Shown here: positions 11,405 through 25,400 of the stretch, one piece after another
Position numbering within the stretch: position 1 is the first letter of the stretch
Layout: each line of letters begins with the position of its first letter
Source of the DNA: Phoronis australis
Lineage: Eukaryota; Phoronida; Phoronidae
Assembly (NCBI GenBank): GCA_002633005.1
Contig: NMRA01000686.1
Span: 131,845-195,844 of the forward strand
Length of the DNA: 64,000 bases
Direction of reading: 5' to 3'
Made by a program: the position numbers and the translations under genes
Notes under the pieces: generated by a model
The model's input: the letters and a program-made list of their open reading frames with translations, nothing else
Database searches by the model: none
What the model was told of the DNA's origin: nothing

Positions 11405-12818
11405 TGTGATCCAAACACGCCTTCCATGGGCTTTGTACACTCGGCAACTGTATGTATTCACAGTCACAATTTGTGTGATAATAACTAAGACAGGTGATAC
11501 TTGGAGAACCCTTAAAAACCTCTGTACATGTACATGTACAGAGTCAGCGATTGTTAATGGTAGGTTAACCCTTCTGCCAGTTGATCTTGTAGGAATTTAT
11601 TGAGGTTCATTCCATTTTTACTCGGTTTCAAATAACGAATTTTCCAGGGGCATGGCTTAGTTAATTGGTAATGGTTAATTGACAAGGGTTTGGTGAAGAC
11701 GTAACTTGTATTGAATACTGTGGTGAACAAACACGAAAACCGAAGTAGCGCTGCGTGTTTTTTGAAAAAAATGAAGCCTCACTGTTACCGGAAACGGGGT
11801 ACTCACTGCAAGTGTGGCACGGAACCGAGGGTGACATTTCCACAGCAAGATTCCCAACTAATGGGAACCTGTGCCCTTTCTGAGCAATTCCCTTTGGAAA
11901 GATGATTTTTGACATTCATTTATACGAAAGTGAACTGTGTCAAGTTCGAAACTCCAACTGGAAAAAAGCTGCCAGTGTGCTCCCTTTCCACCTTCAAAAC
12001 TCTATGGAAATGACATTTCAACAAGGTTTCATTAAAACACCAGTGTTGACTTAAAAAAGTCTAGGCTTAAAAAGCAGCTGTCCTTGAGTTCTTGCGAAAT
12101 GGTAGTATCATTGCTCTAACCTCTCTGGCCCAACGAATCTCTAGAATGGGTGAGTTTTCATGGAAGCTTTCCTGCAAATTGTTCCCCTTTTTGGGCCCAC
12201 TCTCTAAATTGGTGTGTATCCTAACTTTCCAGTAACGTGAATTGCATCCCGTCATTCGAGTACTGCCCTCCCGCATTTTGATCGATAATCAGACGGATTT
12301 CGTTATGGCAAATAGCGGATAGCACAACAGTAGGCTATCACCCAAAGTGTTGAATGTCCTGTAGGTTAATATTTATGTTCTGTATCATATAACTCACAAG
12401 TATTAAGTAATACGGCTTGTCATACGCAGTGTCAAATGTTGATAACAAAAGACCTAAGCAAAATGTACAAATCTGGCTAACCTTGGAGCATCAAATATGA
12501 ATCTCACAAACGCCGATAGGAATGTTTCAATTCTTTCCTATCATGCTTTATGTACTATTCTCCAAAATACTTTTAGGAGATCTTTCAAAAATGTTCCACA
12601 TTGTATGAGTGGTAAGAGTAGGACTACTGTGATTTCTATAGAAAAACTCTGAAGTTGCGTGACACAAAAGAATTCGGATCGTTTCAGGCAGAACGTATTG
12701 AAATCTCCTTTTGAACATTGATATCAAACTAGCTCCCGGCTCGGTCGAAAAAGGCTCCTTGGACTTGATGCACTCCCCGTCGGTAGCTGTGTGACCGCCC
12801 CTTTCCCATACCCAGCCT

Positions 12819-12959
12819 NNNNNNNNNNNNNNNNNNNNNNNNNNNNNNNNNNNNNNNNNNNNNNNNNNNNNNNNNNNNNNNNNNNNNNNNNNNNNNNNNN
12901 NNNNNNNNNNNNNNNNNNNNNNNNNNNNNNNNNNNNNNNNNNNNNNNNNNNNNNNNNNN
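12819..12959. other. Assembly gap (141 N)
   Basis: Run of N. The paralogous position in copy B (54703-54716) is a poly-C tract with one N, so the gap probably hides a C-rich run. AAGAGACGTGGAAAAATTTTC occurs on the right of the gap at about 12977 and again at about 13179. Confidence 0.95.
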
Positions 12960-14223
12960 GATCCATTTTCTGAACACAAGAGACGTGGAAAAATTTTCGA
13001 GAAACAACATGAAATTTGGATCAGCAACCTCTGAGTACTCCTGGTAGTCACCTAGGCTATCGGCAAATCCGATGGCAAAATAGTCAGCCACAAACTTGAC
13101 TTCAAAATGAGCTATGCGCTCAAATAGTGGCTTCCGGACGATCGTTAACATAGGCCTGAACGGGGTAACCTTCAAACTTCAAGAGACGTGGAAAAATTTT
13201 CACCATTGGCGCTGTTATTTGGCGGTAACATGTCTTAACATACACTCTATGTGACAGGCTATCGGCAAATTGTGTAGTTATCTCCCCTTGCTTATAAATT
13301 CCTGATTTTTGCCTGCTCTTGTGTATTTCTTATGGAGGGCTGCTGGCAAGATTTAGCGCATGCGCAGTAGTGCATGTTACAAATTTCTGGCGTTGACCCC
13401 TTCAGCAGCGCCTGGAAGCAGCTGCCTTTATCTGGCACCCACTTGCTACGCCACTGATCGCGTGTGAGTCAAGAAAAGCCAATTTCAACCAATATACTAA
13501 CCAGGACACAAAGCCACTGACAGCATCACTCAAGCTATAATGGACTATTCCTTGAATCAAGGGGTCAAAGGGTGTGATCAAAAGGCTAACACTAAATATG
13601 GGGCTTGACATGGTGTAATCGACGTTGCGAATACACAACGTACACAAAGGCACCTAGATAGGCAGGCAGTTTTATGACTCTTAGTCGAACAACGCAAAAC
13701 ACCTAGTGGAGCCTCCACGACAAAAAATCGTTCCTAACTCAAAATGCTCGGTTACCGAAAGAAAGTAAATAGCGACTTCAATTAACAAAACGAAGGCGGT
13801 TGCATAATGCTGACTGACTGTATCCAAACGTTCCGGAGGTAGACTTTATACACCGCTTTCAAAACAGTGGAGTTCGGTCTCAAAACTACGCCCCTCGTGA
13901 CGTTGGAAAATTTCCAGCTCAAGCCATTTTGACCGTACGAGGTCATTGTAAGAGTATATGGATCAGTAATAAAAATTGGTTTCATAACACGACCTGCGAC
14001 TGGATCTCAATGATGTACATGCCGTAATTTATCTAATCACCCATCTTCACAAATCGTGCACAGTCGCTTGTGATGTAATGACAGACACATTGTGACTTTA
14101 GCACCTGAGGTCAAACATTCAAACTTAGATCAACAAATTCAACATAAAACAAGTAAAGGACGTGGAACTGAACATGTCACAAGGATGGAGGAAAGACTTC
14201 TTTGAGACAATTTGGATCCTCAC

Positions 14224-14280
14224 CTTTTTTAATTCTTCCTCACCGAGAAGAATTCCTCCGGATTGTGTGCTCTCAGCCAT
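14224..14280 (-). CDS. Gene A exon 1 (start codon, 19 residues), partial gene
   Basis: ATG in an ACAACATGG context. It reads MAESTQSGGILLGEEELKK, then a GTGAGG donor, phase 0. It is paralogous to gene B exon 1. Gene A is therefore a second ankyrin-protease-type gene whose start lies in this window; its ankyrin and protease exons are not visible here. The open frame of both visible exons suggests it may be functional, but most of it cannot be inspected. Confidence 0.78.
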
Positions 14281-14435
14281 GTTGTAAGTCAGGTCTTGCT
14301 ACTAGGCCTACACCGTCTTAAATCAGAGCCTAATGATAACACGGTACTTTCTGTATCTATAGGATTTACCACAAGTTTCGATGCGTCATCAGTTGCTGAT
14401 AAATAGGTCGCCAACCCACACGATAGATGGCCGGT
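14281..14435 (-). promoter_or_regulatory. Conserved 5' flank of gene A
   Basis: Immediately upstream of the gene A ATG. It shares with 55773-55905 the blocks GGTCTTG, GATAACAC, CAAGTTTCGATGCGTCA and a GCCAACC..ACAC.ATAGATG block; similarity fades beyond. It is probably 5' UTR plus proximal promoter. TGCGTCA resembles a CRE/ATF half-site. No TATA box is evident. Confidence 0.45.
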
Positions 14436-17400
14436 AAAGTGGTAGCCGTCACGGCCGTAGGAAGCGCGGGGAAGAGTGGAAGGGGAGATGGCAAGTTCCT
14501 CCCAATAACTTGCAGATGTCAGGGTAAAACCGCGGTAACCACGTCATAGATGTGGGGCCGGGGACAATTCAAGAAAAATACAAACCGAATCATATTGAGA
14601 ACATTCAAGAAAATATTTCAGTGTATTAACTACCGGTGCTTGATTTCGACTTTAATTGTGGATTCTGACCATGACATCTTCATAGGGTGACCCAATTTTG
14701 CAGCAAATGTGGTCTAAACGCACTCGAAAACGTTTACTTCAACTTTCATAATTGCATTTTGGAAAAGGCGATAAAACTTGTAAACGCAACTTCTGCAGAG
14801 AAATCGTACAACATTTAGGTTAAGCAATGTCACTTTATGGACAGTCACACGATGATGTAACAGACTGCGACTTTTTCCGGGCATTTAGCCTTCCATAGTA
14901 AAATGTCACCTTTCAGACTGGGCAATCTGTTGGATAGGTGGCCAGGGCAATTGCCTCCTTGCCTCTCTGTAAATCACGCACTTTATTCCAAATTCAATAT
15001 AATTCGTGCAAATCACAGCAGTATCAAAGAATCCGACCCAAACAACATAAAACCATGGGATTGGAAAATTCCATTGAATAGAATTTGAGGAACAATGAGT
15101 TTAAATATCTTAAAAGGAATATTTACGATAGTTTTCATAACGATAACATGTCCATACATTTTCCCGTAATATGAGAATATTTGTTTTACAGTGAACTTGC
15201 ACCAGTATTGTCGGGAGCTTTATTGGGGGACTGTAAAAAAACCTGACCCATCTTACACAGGTTTCTTAAAGCAACGTGAACGTGAATTATCTAATGTACA
15301 TGTATGTTATTGCATATATAATTACGCGTGGCGATTCCCGTTATAGTAAGAAAACTGAGCACGTTTAGCAACAGTGATTTTTTTGCGTGAACGTGAATAT
15401 AAACGTGAACTGGATAATTGAGCTCAGGGTGTCCAGTTATTGTAGGCCGAGTACATGTCAGCTAGTTTACAGAAACTCTGCCAATGCAAATTCTTTTACT
15501 CACAAAAAGTAGTTTGTAAGACCTCCTTCTCCAAATGGTTAACTTTTAAAATGCGGAATTTGTTTGCAGTTTAATTTAAATAGATGCATGTATTAGCAAT
15601 TTCATTGATTGATTATACATTTTACTCACCAACACCAAACATCGCCTCCGAGACGGTCCGTTGCGTGTTCCGTGACAATTTTTCGGTTTTCCCACTTCTG
15701 TTTCACTTCACTAGGATTCTCTGGTTAGAACATATACGGCGCGAATCCATCCAAACGTTGTTTCTGCATTTCCTGAATCTTCCATTTCGCATTAACATTT
15801 CATTGAACTCTTGCGCTGTCACAGCGTTACGGTAACGTCTGTCCATGGCAAGGTATTAAGCTTTTCTGACCCAAGTGCGAAATGTCTCGGGTCCGGCATT
15901 CTTTTTTATCATGCTTGGGCGTAATAATCACGGAGCGACTATAAACAGATTAGTTCTCTGGTACACGCAGGATGTCGCCCTGGGTCCGACGAATCTCCAT
16001 TCATTGCCAACCGGTCCCCCAATGCACGCAGGGACCCTGTATTTTAATTGGTTCGTTAGACCCCGACGTCTTTGTGAATAAGCGTTGTTAGACTGAGAAA
16101 GTGGTCCCCACCGAGAACGCGCTACTGACTTCGGCGACGCTAGACAATCGAGACACATATTACATGCACGTTGATGTGTCGAGATAAGTGTCCTATACTA
16201 TTGTTTTAACTTAGGTGTGTCTAACAGATGTAATTTTGAAAATCTGTGATTTGAAACATGCACCCGTCACCGTAAGGTAAGTTTCCTGTGGCAACGGACT
16301 GTACAGTATGTCTTGGGTCACATCTAGATGATGTCATTTACGTCGTTTAGAACGTGCCCCATTTAAAAGGGAACTGTATTTTATTCTGAATAAATTCTGG
16401 ATAGTTTTCTAAGAATTGTAGATTAATTTCACAAATAATTCAACACCAAAAATTAAACTTATATTCTCTAACGAAGCTCAAAAAGATACCGGCTTGGAGC
16501 GCTGCTTAGTCTCGTGACGTATTTGGCGGGGGCCAAGTCACTGTCCTGTGTTAGCGTGCAATCAAGTAGCGTTTTTCATATTGTCGGAATAAGAAATTTT
16601 AGTGTGAAATGTCGTGTCACAAGGGATACCTGTTTGAGCCGAGGCAACACAAAGTGATACCCAGTCATAGTCATCGTCAGACGAAAATTTGCCGGTGCAA
16701 CTGGTGTCAGTGACTGTGCCGATCGAGGGCAATGTGGACTCTAGCCATCCAGTCAGCCAGCTGTCAGCCAATGCTCAGCTCTGTAAACTTAAAGGGTTGG
16801 TAAGTTACCGACTGTAGCTGTATGAAGACTATCGTACCACTGTGTGTTGAGCTCCATTGACCCCGAAATTTCAGACAGCCGTTGACTACCAGGGTATAGT
16901 TGACTCAGTTATGCTCGTCACCTCGTCGTAAAACTTACGCTACTGTTCAACATATAAAGCTAACGGACCGGCGGGGGCGCATGGTAAAGGTCAGATGACG
17001 TAATCGCAAAAAGCCGAGGCAAGAGAACACATCACAATTTTACTAGCAGCAGTCGATGAACGATCGCTAAAATTTCCAACACCGGTAAATACAGAAGTTA
17101 GTTTACTCTAGGAACCTGATTCCTAGGTTTACTCAAGGATGACTTAGTTTTCAAAATGACATTTATTTGAGTCAGATTTTATTTTTACATTTTTACCCAT
17201 ATCGGCTTAAACCTGTAGGCCTATATCTACACAGAGCTTTGGGCCAAGGCTTGGGTAACCCGGCGACGGTATGCGATGACCATCCCTTTAGAAGACGCCT
17301 TTTTCGAAGACTTTGAGCCACCGGGTGCCATACAAAAAGGCATAGCGAACCTTTTACAGCACTGTGGCAAACAATAAAAATTAAGGACGATTGATACAAT

Positions 17401-19116
17401 GATAAATTACGATGTAAACTCTTCAAATATGACATAAGCAATGAATGTGTAAAGCAGCCGATACCCCGCCGTTCACGTCACTGACACATCAGCCAATCAG
17501 CGATCGCTTTCAGAATTCAGTGTTTTGGCCATGAATTCGAATTGGCTTTTGTTTGACACGCAAGTCAGGCAAATGTGAGTTTTATTTGTATGTTAGAACC
17601 GATTAACTGCAACATTATTTTGACTACAGTCCCCTTTTAAAGTTTTTTTTTCGGCGCTAAATGGGATTCCTGATGGGGTCGTACGTCAGTAATTGGCGTA
17701 ATTATCTAATGTCAGGAGTAAAGGAAGGTATCATATGTTTGTGTCGATCAAGGATACATATATTTAACATGTTTTAAAGTCATTTGGCCGTTATATGGGG
17801 TCTTTAAGTTTAGTCCCTGTTTGGGACTGTTTTGTGCAGCGCAGCACTGAAAACCTAGCCAAGCTCTGTGGACACGCAAGTTTACCGTTATGTAACCAAA
17901 AACTGTGAGGAGCCGTGTTTCCTGGACTTAGCCGCATAAAGCTTCAAAAGTTTTCCGCTGGATAGGTTTGATTGTTGTATGACGTCAAGTGCATTGTTTA
18001 ACAATAACAACGTGACGCGTGATAATGCGACGTCATTGTTGTTATACGGCGCCAGATGTTGAAATAGTCTAGCCTCAAAAATAATATGCAAGTCATGATC
18101 ACTCATACATGTATTACTGAGATTGTTGTCCATAACTTTCTGGTACGATTTAATTCAATGGCTGTTTAAAAATGTGAATTATTCCGTCGTCCACAATGTT
18201 TTCTTCAATAGAAATGTTTAGTTTACGCATTTGTTTTTGCGACAAATTTGCTAAAATACTTTCAAAATGAAAAATTAATTTATATGTCGAAAATCTTGAA
18301 TGTGAAAAAGAGACGATTCTCTTTTTCTCTTCCGTTCCTGTTATTATTAGCAAAACCTTAACTTTAGCGCGTGGTCTTGAAGTCTGCATGTGGGCGCCTG
18401 CGTGTGTGTCAAATAACCACACTCTCCTTTACATGTATTTGCCCATATTAGTGTCAATAAAGTAGCTGTGAAAAGTAGAATTTTGACAAGTTTACTCCCA
18501 CAAAATTAATATTGCTTTTTTTCAGCGACTTCATCTTATTTATGTTGGTGTTGGCCGGGCAACTCTAGAATTGTGGAATTCAAAATTGCACTTTTCTCAC
18601 TAAGATCAGTTAAGCGTGCTGTTTTTTAAAAGCGCTTGGGTTAAGACTTTGACAAATTGCAGTGTCGTAGACAAAGTAAACCGGAAATACAAATTTAAGG
18701 CCAGAAAATTACAAAGAATGTGTCACGACTGAAAGTGGACATATAAGAACAACACACGAGTCATTAAATAAATTCCCTGTATTACTGAAATATTTCAGCA
18801 TTCAGACACCATGTAACACGAGCAGCCAATAAAACAGGATTGAAGTATTGATCACACGGAAATCTTGAGAACTGTATACACATTACAGACTGCTGCGAAG
18901 ATCTTTTATGGCTTCACAGCAGCTATACAATGTATCCCAAAATGTTCAAATTAATATTCTGAAATAAAATTAACAATGCACGGTATTGCTGTGCATCCGT
19001 GCTTTAACAGTAACAAAATTTAAGATTACTATAGATTGTTTGATGAGGGTCAAGTCAGGTTCTGATTCTGCTGAGGTGGTTGAGGTTGCTGGCCTAATGT
19101 GTCTGCACTTAGCTCA
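14436..19116. other. Intergenic region between gene A start and gene B end
   Basis: No gene supported. Contains a dispersed repeat at 15266-15475. An exon-like minus-strand stretch near 16562-16770 is listed under rejected items. The gene B 3' UTR should start at 19116 and run left; I saw no canonical minus-strand AATAAA in the next several hundred bases. Confidence 0.5.
15266..15475 (+). repeat. Dispersed repeat with ACGTGAACGTGAA motifs, copy 1
   Basis: About 150 bases match 37635-37790 in inverted orientation, including CAGGGTGTCCAG, TACATGTCAGCTAGTTTAC and GCGTGAAC blocks. Probably a mobile element fragment of unknown class. Confidence 0.65.
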
Positions 19117-19428
19117 CTACTTGGGGCGTCCTCCGGGGAAGATATGTTGACACAAGTTGGCGTCATGCTGATGAATAAAGTCATAGATGCACTCTACTCT
19201 GACTCCTTGCTCAACGGTATTCAGATGGAATTGACCTTGTGGCAACACTATATTATGTCCACTCGTGTGCATGACAGCCAAACACGCCTCCTGTTGGTCG
19301 TCAGCTACAAACCCTGGGCTTCCTGAGCTGCCGGGTCCGAACCTTGAGCTAGATTGGTAAAGCACTCGACGTCTGTCAGCTAATGTGTTGTACGTTTCGT
19401 TGTTAGATTGTGTGTAAAGTTGAAGAAG
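19117..19428 (-). CDS. Gene B exon 12 (residues 526-628, catalytic Ser, stop)
   Basis: TTGCAG acceptor in phase 0, 312 bases including a TAG stop. It contains SSRFGPGSSGSPGFVADD with Ser560 in G-x-S-G-S-P, followed by CLAVMHTSGH, the usual strand after the nucleophile (compare V-x-A-L-H-T-x-G in related proteases). A second acceptor at about 19442 would give the wrong phase. The last 50 residues are unrecognised. Confidence 0.88.
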   Translation of the reverse strand, partial: LLQLYTQSNNETYNTLADRRRVLYQSSSRFGPGSSGSPGFVADDQQEACLAVMHTSGHNIVLPQGQFHLNTVEQGVRVECIYDFIHQHDANLCQHIFPGGRPK

Positions 19429-22400
19429 CTGCAATTGTAATAAGCTGAATCAAAAAAACGGTGTCTTATACTAATGAATAGTTACTGCCACCCATCCATT
19501 GCCACGTTATGAACACACTAGCTCATGCACTGATATACAAGCTGTACCCGTCTCGTGTCAAACTTTTCTAAAACCTACTTACTGGTATGAAAACTGGTCT
19601 CAAATGGATTCCTACTCAAATTTGAAGTGATTTTGGACTTATATGAGTTAATTATTTAATGTCACTTCCAAAGCGCAAATCACGTGAATTTGAGCTTACC
19701 CAATACACAGCACTTATCGATACAACTGGACTTATACCTCACATAAAATGGGCAGTCCTGTCAAGTCATCGTGTTGTGAGCTTAGGGAATTAAATTGCAG
19801 GCACTTAAAACAAAAATTTGTCTAAAGTTTGTTTCACTGAAGAAAGACGTCGTAAGTTTGTATGTTTTTGTCTTAATTTTGACTAATTTACCGGATGTCG
19901 AAGTCCCGAAGTTGAGAAAAATCTTAGACTTAAGGGAGAAAGGAACTTGAGTCGTTTTCTTGGAAGGGGTCGTCTGGCTGGTTGTATGAAACAGTCTGAA
20001 ATAGGGACTCAACTAAGGTCCCTAAGTCTTTTTGCGTATTTGTGTCTCTATGGATAATACATGTATAACTAAAATCTGAGCCCAGAGTCCTTTGAAAATA
20101 AATAGGGACTCGGCCCTTTACTTGGAGGTGTTGCTTGAAAAGATCCCCAATTATTTTTGATACTGACAATTCAGCGTAGAGTTTACTCTGGATTTGCAGC
20201 GAAAGTTGACTTAGTAATGAAACTTAAACAATTTAAGAAAAAGTAATAGGTATTTTCACAAGTCCAACATTACCCAGTAGATTTGGGGAGCATAGTTGAG
20301 TCCCCATTTGGTACTGTTTCAAGCTACAGGGTGCTGGTCTCTAACAAGCTCAGTTCTTGGTGAGATCCTAACAGTGTGAGAGGTAATAACCGGATGAACG
20401 GGTCTAAGTCAGAACTTGATATTCACAGTTTATCAAAGAAACTTTATACAGGGTTTTGTTTTGTAAATGTGTTGCCCTCGTTTATAAGTGCACTGTGGGC
20501 TTTAATACTTTATATTTCACAGATACTGTAGTTGTGTTAGACATCGGTAGTTTGCTGCACGACTTAAAAACAAGTGCAACACATTTTGTTTGACCAAATA
20601 ATAGAGTGACGTAACGTGTACCTGTGCTCTATGCATGTCGGATAAGTGCTCAATTTTACATTGAGTATCCAAAACCTTCTCGTGGCCGTCAGGATGGCCC
20701 GCAAAGTGCAGGTATTGCTGTCCCACGATAACTTTAAAACTAGTCAGTGGTGTCGGCAGCGAATGATGGTCTAGCCTCTGACACTGATTGAAGGCTGCCG
20801 GAAGTGTAGCGTTGAAATCTAGATCCACGATAGCCACGTCGAGGTCATCGTCACAAGCTAAGACTGAGAGGATGGGCGCTGCTTGGACTGAGCTCATACA
20901 TTGCATTAGTGCCTTGTTAAAGTGAAAGAGAACAGCGTTGCTTCCAACTGAAACAGAGAGACAAAATACATGTAAATGATAAAGTGATCTGTAGAAATCG
21001 GGAGCCACACAGTGGCGCTACATGTGCATGTAATGGCCATCTCGGTGACAAAAGTAATTTTCTGAATATAGTAGCGCAAAATCGAATCCACCAGCTCCGC
21101 GGAGCAGCCTAACGCTCTACTGCAAGGCGAAATTCCGCACGTTTACTAGCTGTAAAAATAGATTATAGAGTATTTAAATGGTAAAGATACCCGCTGATTT
21201 CTGCCAATGTCTTGCAGACAACAGCGAGAATTGGCAAATCGTAAGGTCAAAAACAAATCAAAGGATGTTGTTTTTTTATAGCTATGATCCAAATTAATAA
21301 CTTCAAGGTATCAATCCAACCCAACAACAATCCTAAGGAGGCCGTCGTAGAACCGGCAATGAGGTGATTTACAAATCAAATCCAACTTGAATCGTTCAGT
21401 TAGTCCATATTTTTGCAAAATATAAAAAGCTATGAGTGTAGGGATATTCAAACTAGACGACTGCAGTCTTGAAGTAATTTTTAAGTCCACTTCATCAGAG
21501 GTGATGTGGAGCCGGGAACTACATGGCACTGGTTGAAATGTTTGGTTTGAAGGGTCATCTGGAGGTGACGATCACTACAAAAATTATATATACTCGAACA
21601 GTCGATACTCCGAAAGGCAGTTATATCATACCAATTCTGTGCGGTACAGGCCAAGTAGTCTTACCTTTACTGGTTTTGAGTATGATCTAATTTTAAAGTA
21701 TAGAACTTGAAGGATAATAGAGAGATTAAACTGCCACACCCAACCGCACATGGACCCATGCTAGGATGTCACCAGGGAATGACGTAACAAGAGGAATTAA
21801 CGCAGCGTTCAATTTCAAGCCGTGTTTTCGGTCACCATTTTCTAATTGAGGTCACGTGATGTTCTGATGCTGGCATGATACTGTTCTTTGGCCAAAATAG
21901 GGATGGTGGGTGGGATCGCACAGAACTCAGACATTATTTATTCAGATCGGCCAACGAGTGACCTCAGATCTTAGGAGCTTTCGTTGGAATGAGGAATCAA
22001 GATTAAAGAATCAAGAATTAAGAATCTTTATTTAACGTCGTTCAAAGAACATATTGATGTTAGCCGGTAGGGCTAATTCTACGACATTAACTTTAACAGA
22101 AATATGAAGAAAATAGGACTTAATTTAAAGATGGATAATAACACATAGATACAGGTGTGAATAAAAGTGAAGTTGCCATAATCGCTAAAGTCTAGTCTAG
22201 GAAATGAGGTAGTAATTCCTAAACTTTATTTTTTTGTGTTTAACGTTAGGATTATGCCTTTAAATTTCCAGTTAGCCTGGGATAGAACACTTAGCGAGTT
22301 ATTGCTAGTAAACTTGTATTATAAAAATACATTTCGTCAGCTTTGGGGCCTCCTTGAAGTAACAGTAAGCATGTTGTAAACAGCGCCCGAGGCAGTTTAA

Positions 22401-25400
22401 GTTTTGTAATGGAAAGTTAGAAGTCAATGTTTGTAAACAAAGTTCGACATGCGTTGCGTTTTGTAAAACTACCGATAACTAACGCAGGAAGTTATTTTAA
22501 TGACACAGTTTGTAAGAATGAGCGCCTTTTTACAAATAGACTTGTACTCAATGCATTTTGTTTCAAGGGTGATAATACATGTATATGTAAAACGCAACAT
22601 ATTTTTGCCAAAATTGACCCCGTGTAGGGTAAACACGGCAACGAAACTGGACGGTACTATGGGAACCCAACTATGAAGTGTGAGGCAAAATCACCAGAAT
22701 GAAATTATGTCCACTAGAAAACATTTTTTCCAATTCGGAAACTTGATTTGAAAACCTAGCCTGTTGAAGACCAATCATTTTCATGTTCAACTAAATGATT
22801 TTGTGAAGTGCCCACTTGGGAAACCCCGTTCCAGAAGAGAGAGTCTCCGACTAGATGACGTGGATGTGGTACGAGGTCGCAGTGCGTATTCAGAGTTCGG
22901 ATAGGGGGCTAAAGAAAGTTAGAAGGGGCTGCATTTAATAACATAAATGTACTAAAAATGGTGCCATTTGGCGTGGTAACCCTCAGTCCGAATCACCAAC
23001 CCTTTCCCGTTCAACTTGCTAAAAACTCAGTTTTGTCTTTCTTACAATTTATTGACTCTAGATCCGCCTCTGCAGCAAATACCGAGGCAAAGCAGACAGA
23101 CTTTATATTTACACAGCTGGTCACAACAACATGTTTCGGTGTTCACAGCACATATCATCGCGATAGATGTCGATGTTGACGTAATATAGGGTGACAATAT
23201 GTGTCCAGTTCAACAACGTGGCTTCTGCTTGTCGCAAAGCTCAGCACTTCCAAGTCAAATAATTCACAAATCTATGTACATGTAGTAGGCTCCACCGAAT
23301 TTTCCTTACATGATTGAGGAAACAGTCAATCCTGCATTGACCAGGTCGTCATAATTATTTGTCACTTAGAAAAATGACATTGCTCCCAGAACGATACGCA
23401 AAATCAGATAGTGAAAATAAGACAACGGGGGCATAAACTACGCAACGCCTTAAATTCTGAAGAGTTTATGAAAAACAACGTTTTCAAGAGGTCTGTGTTG
23501 ATTCTCCGACACATACATCTGTACATGTACAGTTAACATGTACATGGACATGTAGCAGCAGTATCATCAAGGTAGGAATTGTGAATGACAATGGTACTGG
23601 ATACCTGTATGCCACTGCATATCATGCGTGCACCCAGGGGGGGGACTCGGGAGTTCGAACGAGCCCCTCCCCCAATTTGGCGAAGTGGGCAAAAAGGTCC
23701 GCCTCAGAAAAACAAAAACTCCGAAAAAAGAGGCAAAAGTCCATTGAAAACACGCAGACGCTCAATTTACAATTTCCAAGGTAGTACCCTCATTTTTTGT
23801 TTAGTCCTACCGATATTTTGTCGGCAAAAGGTCCGCACCGACAGAAATTCGAGCCATCCCACATTGAAGGCTGGGTGCGTGCATGCATACACAGAAAAGT
23901 GGACTTCAAACCGAGATTTCAAGTGGCGAGCTGATTTAACCGGCATCAGCTTGTACTTACGCGGGACACTGAGCTCTTTTACAACGTGGCAATTTGTCAT
24001 AACGTAGGTTGGACCAACGCGGAACCCAGATCCCAATCCATATCCATCCGACCTTGCAAGTAGAACGACAGACGGGAGCGCACGTGCTAAAGACTCGTGT
24101 AAGTGCGCCAACATCACCTTCTTATTAACATCATGGAACAGTGTGGTAGAGGCTGTGGGCGGTGGAGGAGGCTGTATGAGTGGAAAGTAATCTGAAACAC
24201 ATACACCTAATGCATGTTACAATAGTGTACTCGACAAGGAACAAAAGTGACACTTTCAAGATTTCCATTGAAACAGGCAATTGGCTATCAACTTAAATTC
24301 CTCCTTGGAATTAATCATTTACCCGACAGCCTTGTATTCACACCCAATATGTCCAATATGCCGTCGTTTCTCCTCTTTACTTTTAGGTTGACGTCTGCTT
24401 CTCCGTCGGGGATAAATTTGCCTTCAGATTTGGTAAATTCTTCGAGTACTGCACCAAACTGCTCCTCAACCGGAGGAGCACACGCTCCTAAAGTTTGGTC
24501 GGATGCACGTTCAGTAGCTCCTCTGGCCCCACGCAATCGAACTTCAATTGTATGCCCGTGCTTTTTTTCCAGTTTCGTTATATCTCTTTGAAGTTCCATT
24601 TGCTTCTGAAAATGACATTGGAATATCTTTTAATCCCAGTGGCTGTTCAGGATAACTTTCTAACACACTAAAAATCAACAACGAGCCATCTTGCGTCATG
24701 AAATTTTCCTTCGTAAATTTAAAGACGGGATTTTGAAGAACTGAGAGTTTGTTATCGCTTTAGATCCGGCTCAACATGCTGGTTTATATCGACGTGTCAC
24801 TTTAAGCGCCGAACGTGGTCTCTTCAAACAGCATATATTCACAATTATGCAGAACGAGGTTCACATCAAAAGTTCGCCTCTTGTGCTAAGTATGCTCAAG
24901 TGGACCATTTGACTGCAGGTGGCTCGAGATCGTATTACAGCTAGTGTGGCCTGATAATTACACCATAGTAACAAGTATATGTATATGGACCATTGTTATT
25001 TGTTGAGTACCTTAAGGATAGTTTTCGTTTTCTTGACCTCATCTTTGTCTGCATAACCGTATATACCGCAAACGTCCAGGGCTGTTTTATTTTCCTGTAA
25101 ATATAGAAATGCACGAATCTATGATGGACTATTGCGAACACCAAGAGGCGAAAGGGAAAGAAAACTGGTTGTTGAATCGTATTTAACGAGACACAATAAG
25201 AACAAAAACGACAATAGTATGTTGAACATATAGGATCTGACGAACGAAGTTTATGTTTCGAAATAATTTGAAGGTGTGCTTCACAATGACGTGGAGATAA
25301 ATTTGCAATCTTAAGTTCATCACTTGTTTACGCAGAGTCTAAGAACTTCCCCATCACTGAAATAACATGACCACAATCCGCTTTGCAAAACATTTTCTGA

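Larger units (their letters stand above)
11264..14223 (-). other. Gene A intron 1
   Basis: Holds a hairpin at 11311-11404, a perfect palindrome at 11520-11544 (CTCTGTACATGT core), an assembly gap, and a stretch collinear with 53300-55715. No further exon recognised. An NRF1-like GCGCATGCGC lies near 13358. Confidence 0.6.
1..14435. repeat. Segmental duplication, copy A (5' half of gene A)
   Basis: Paralogous to about 40607-55905, in the same orientation. Anchors: 3080-3120 with 42065-42105 (CAACAAGTAAC.ACGTCGAACAAAATGC), 9860-10020 with 44050-44210, exon 2, 11410-13000 with 53300-54600, and exon 1 with its flank. Divergence is roughly one base in five by eye, with many independent insertions. 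Confidence 0.85.

Noticed and set aside
12548-13175. Long minus-strand frames across the N run
   Set aside because: They are open only because N codons cannot stop; the paralogous region in copy B has no such frame.
15706-15846. 47-codon minus-strand frame starting at a CCATGG
   Set aside because: Short, no homology recognised, no splice partner found.
16562-16771. Minus-strand exon-like stretch with good-looking codon use (SSDDDYDWVSLCVASAQT) and a CAAACAG|GTATCC donor
   Set aside because: It has no ATG at its start, an in-frame stop two codons upstream, no clear acceptor and no family match. Too weak to call an exon.
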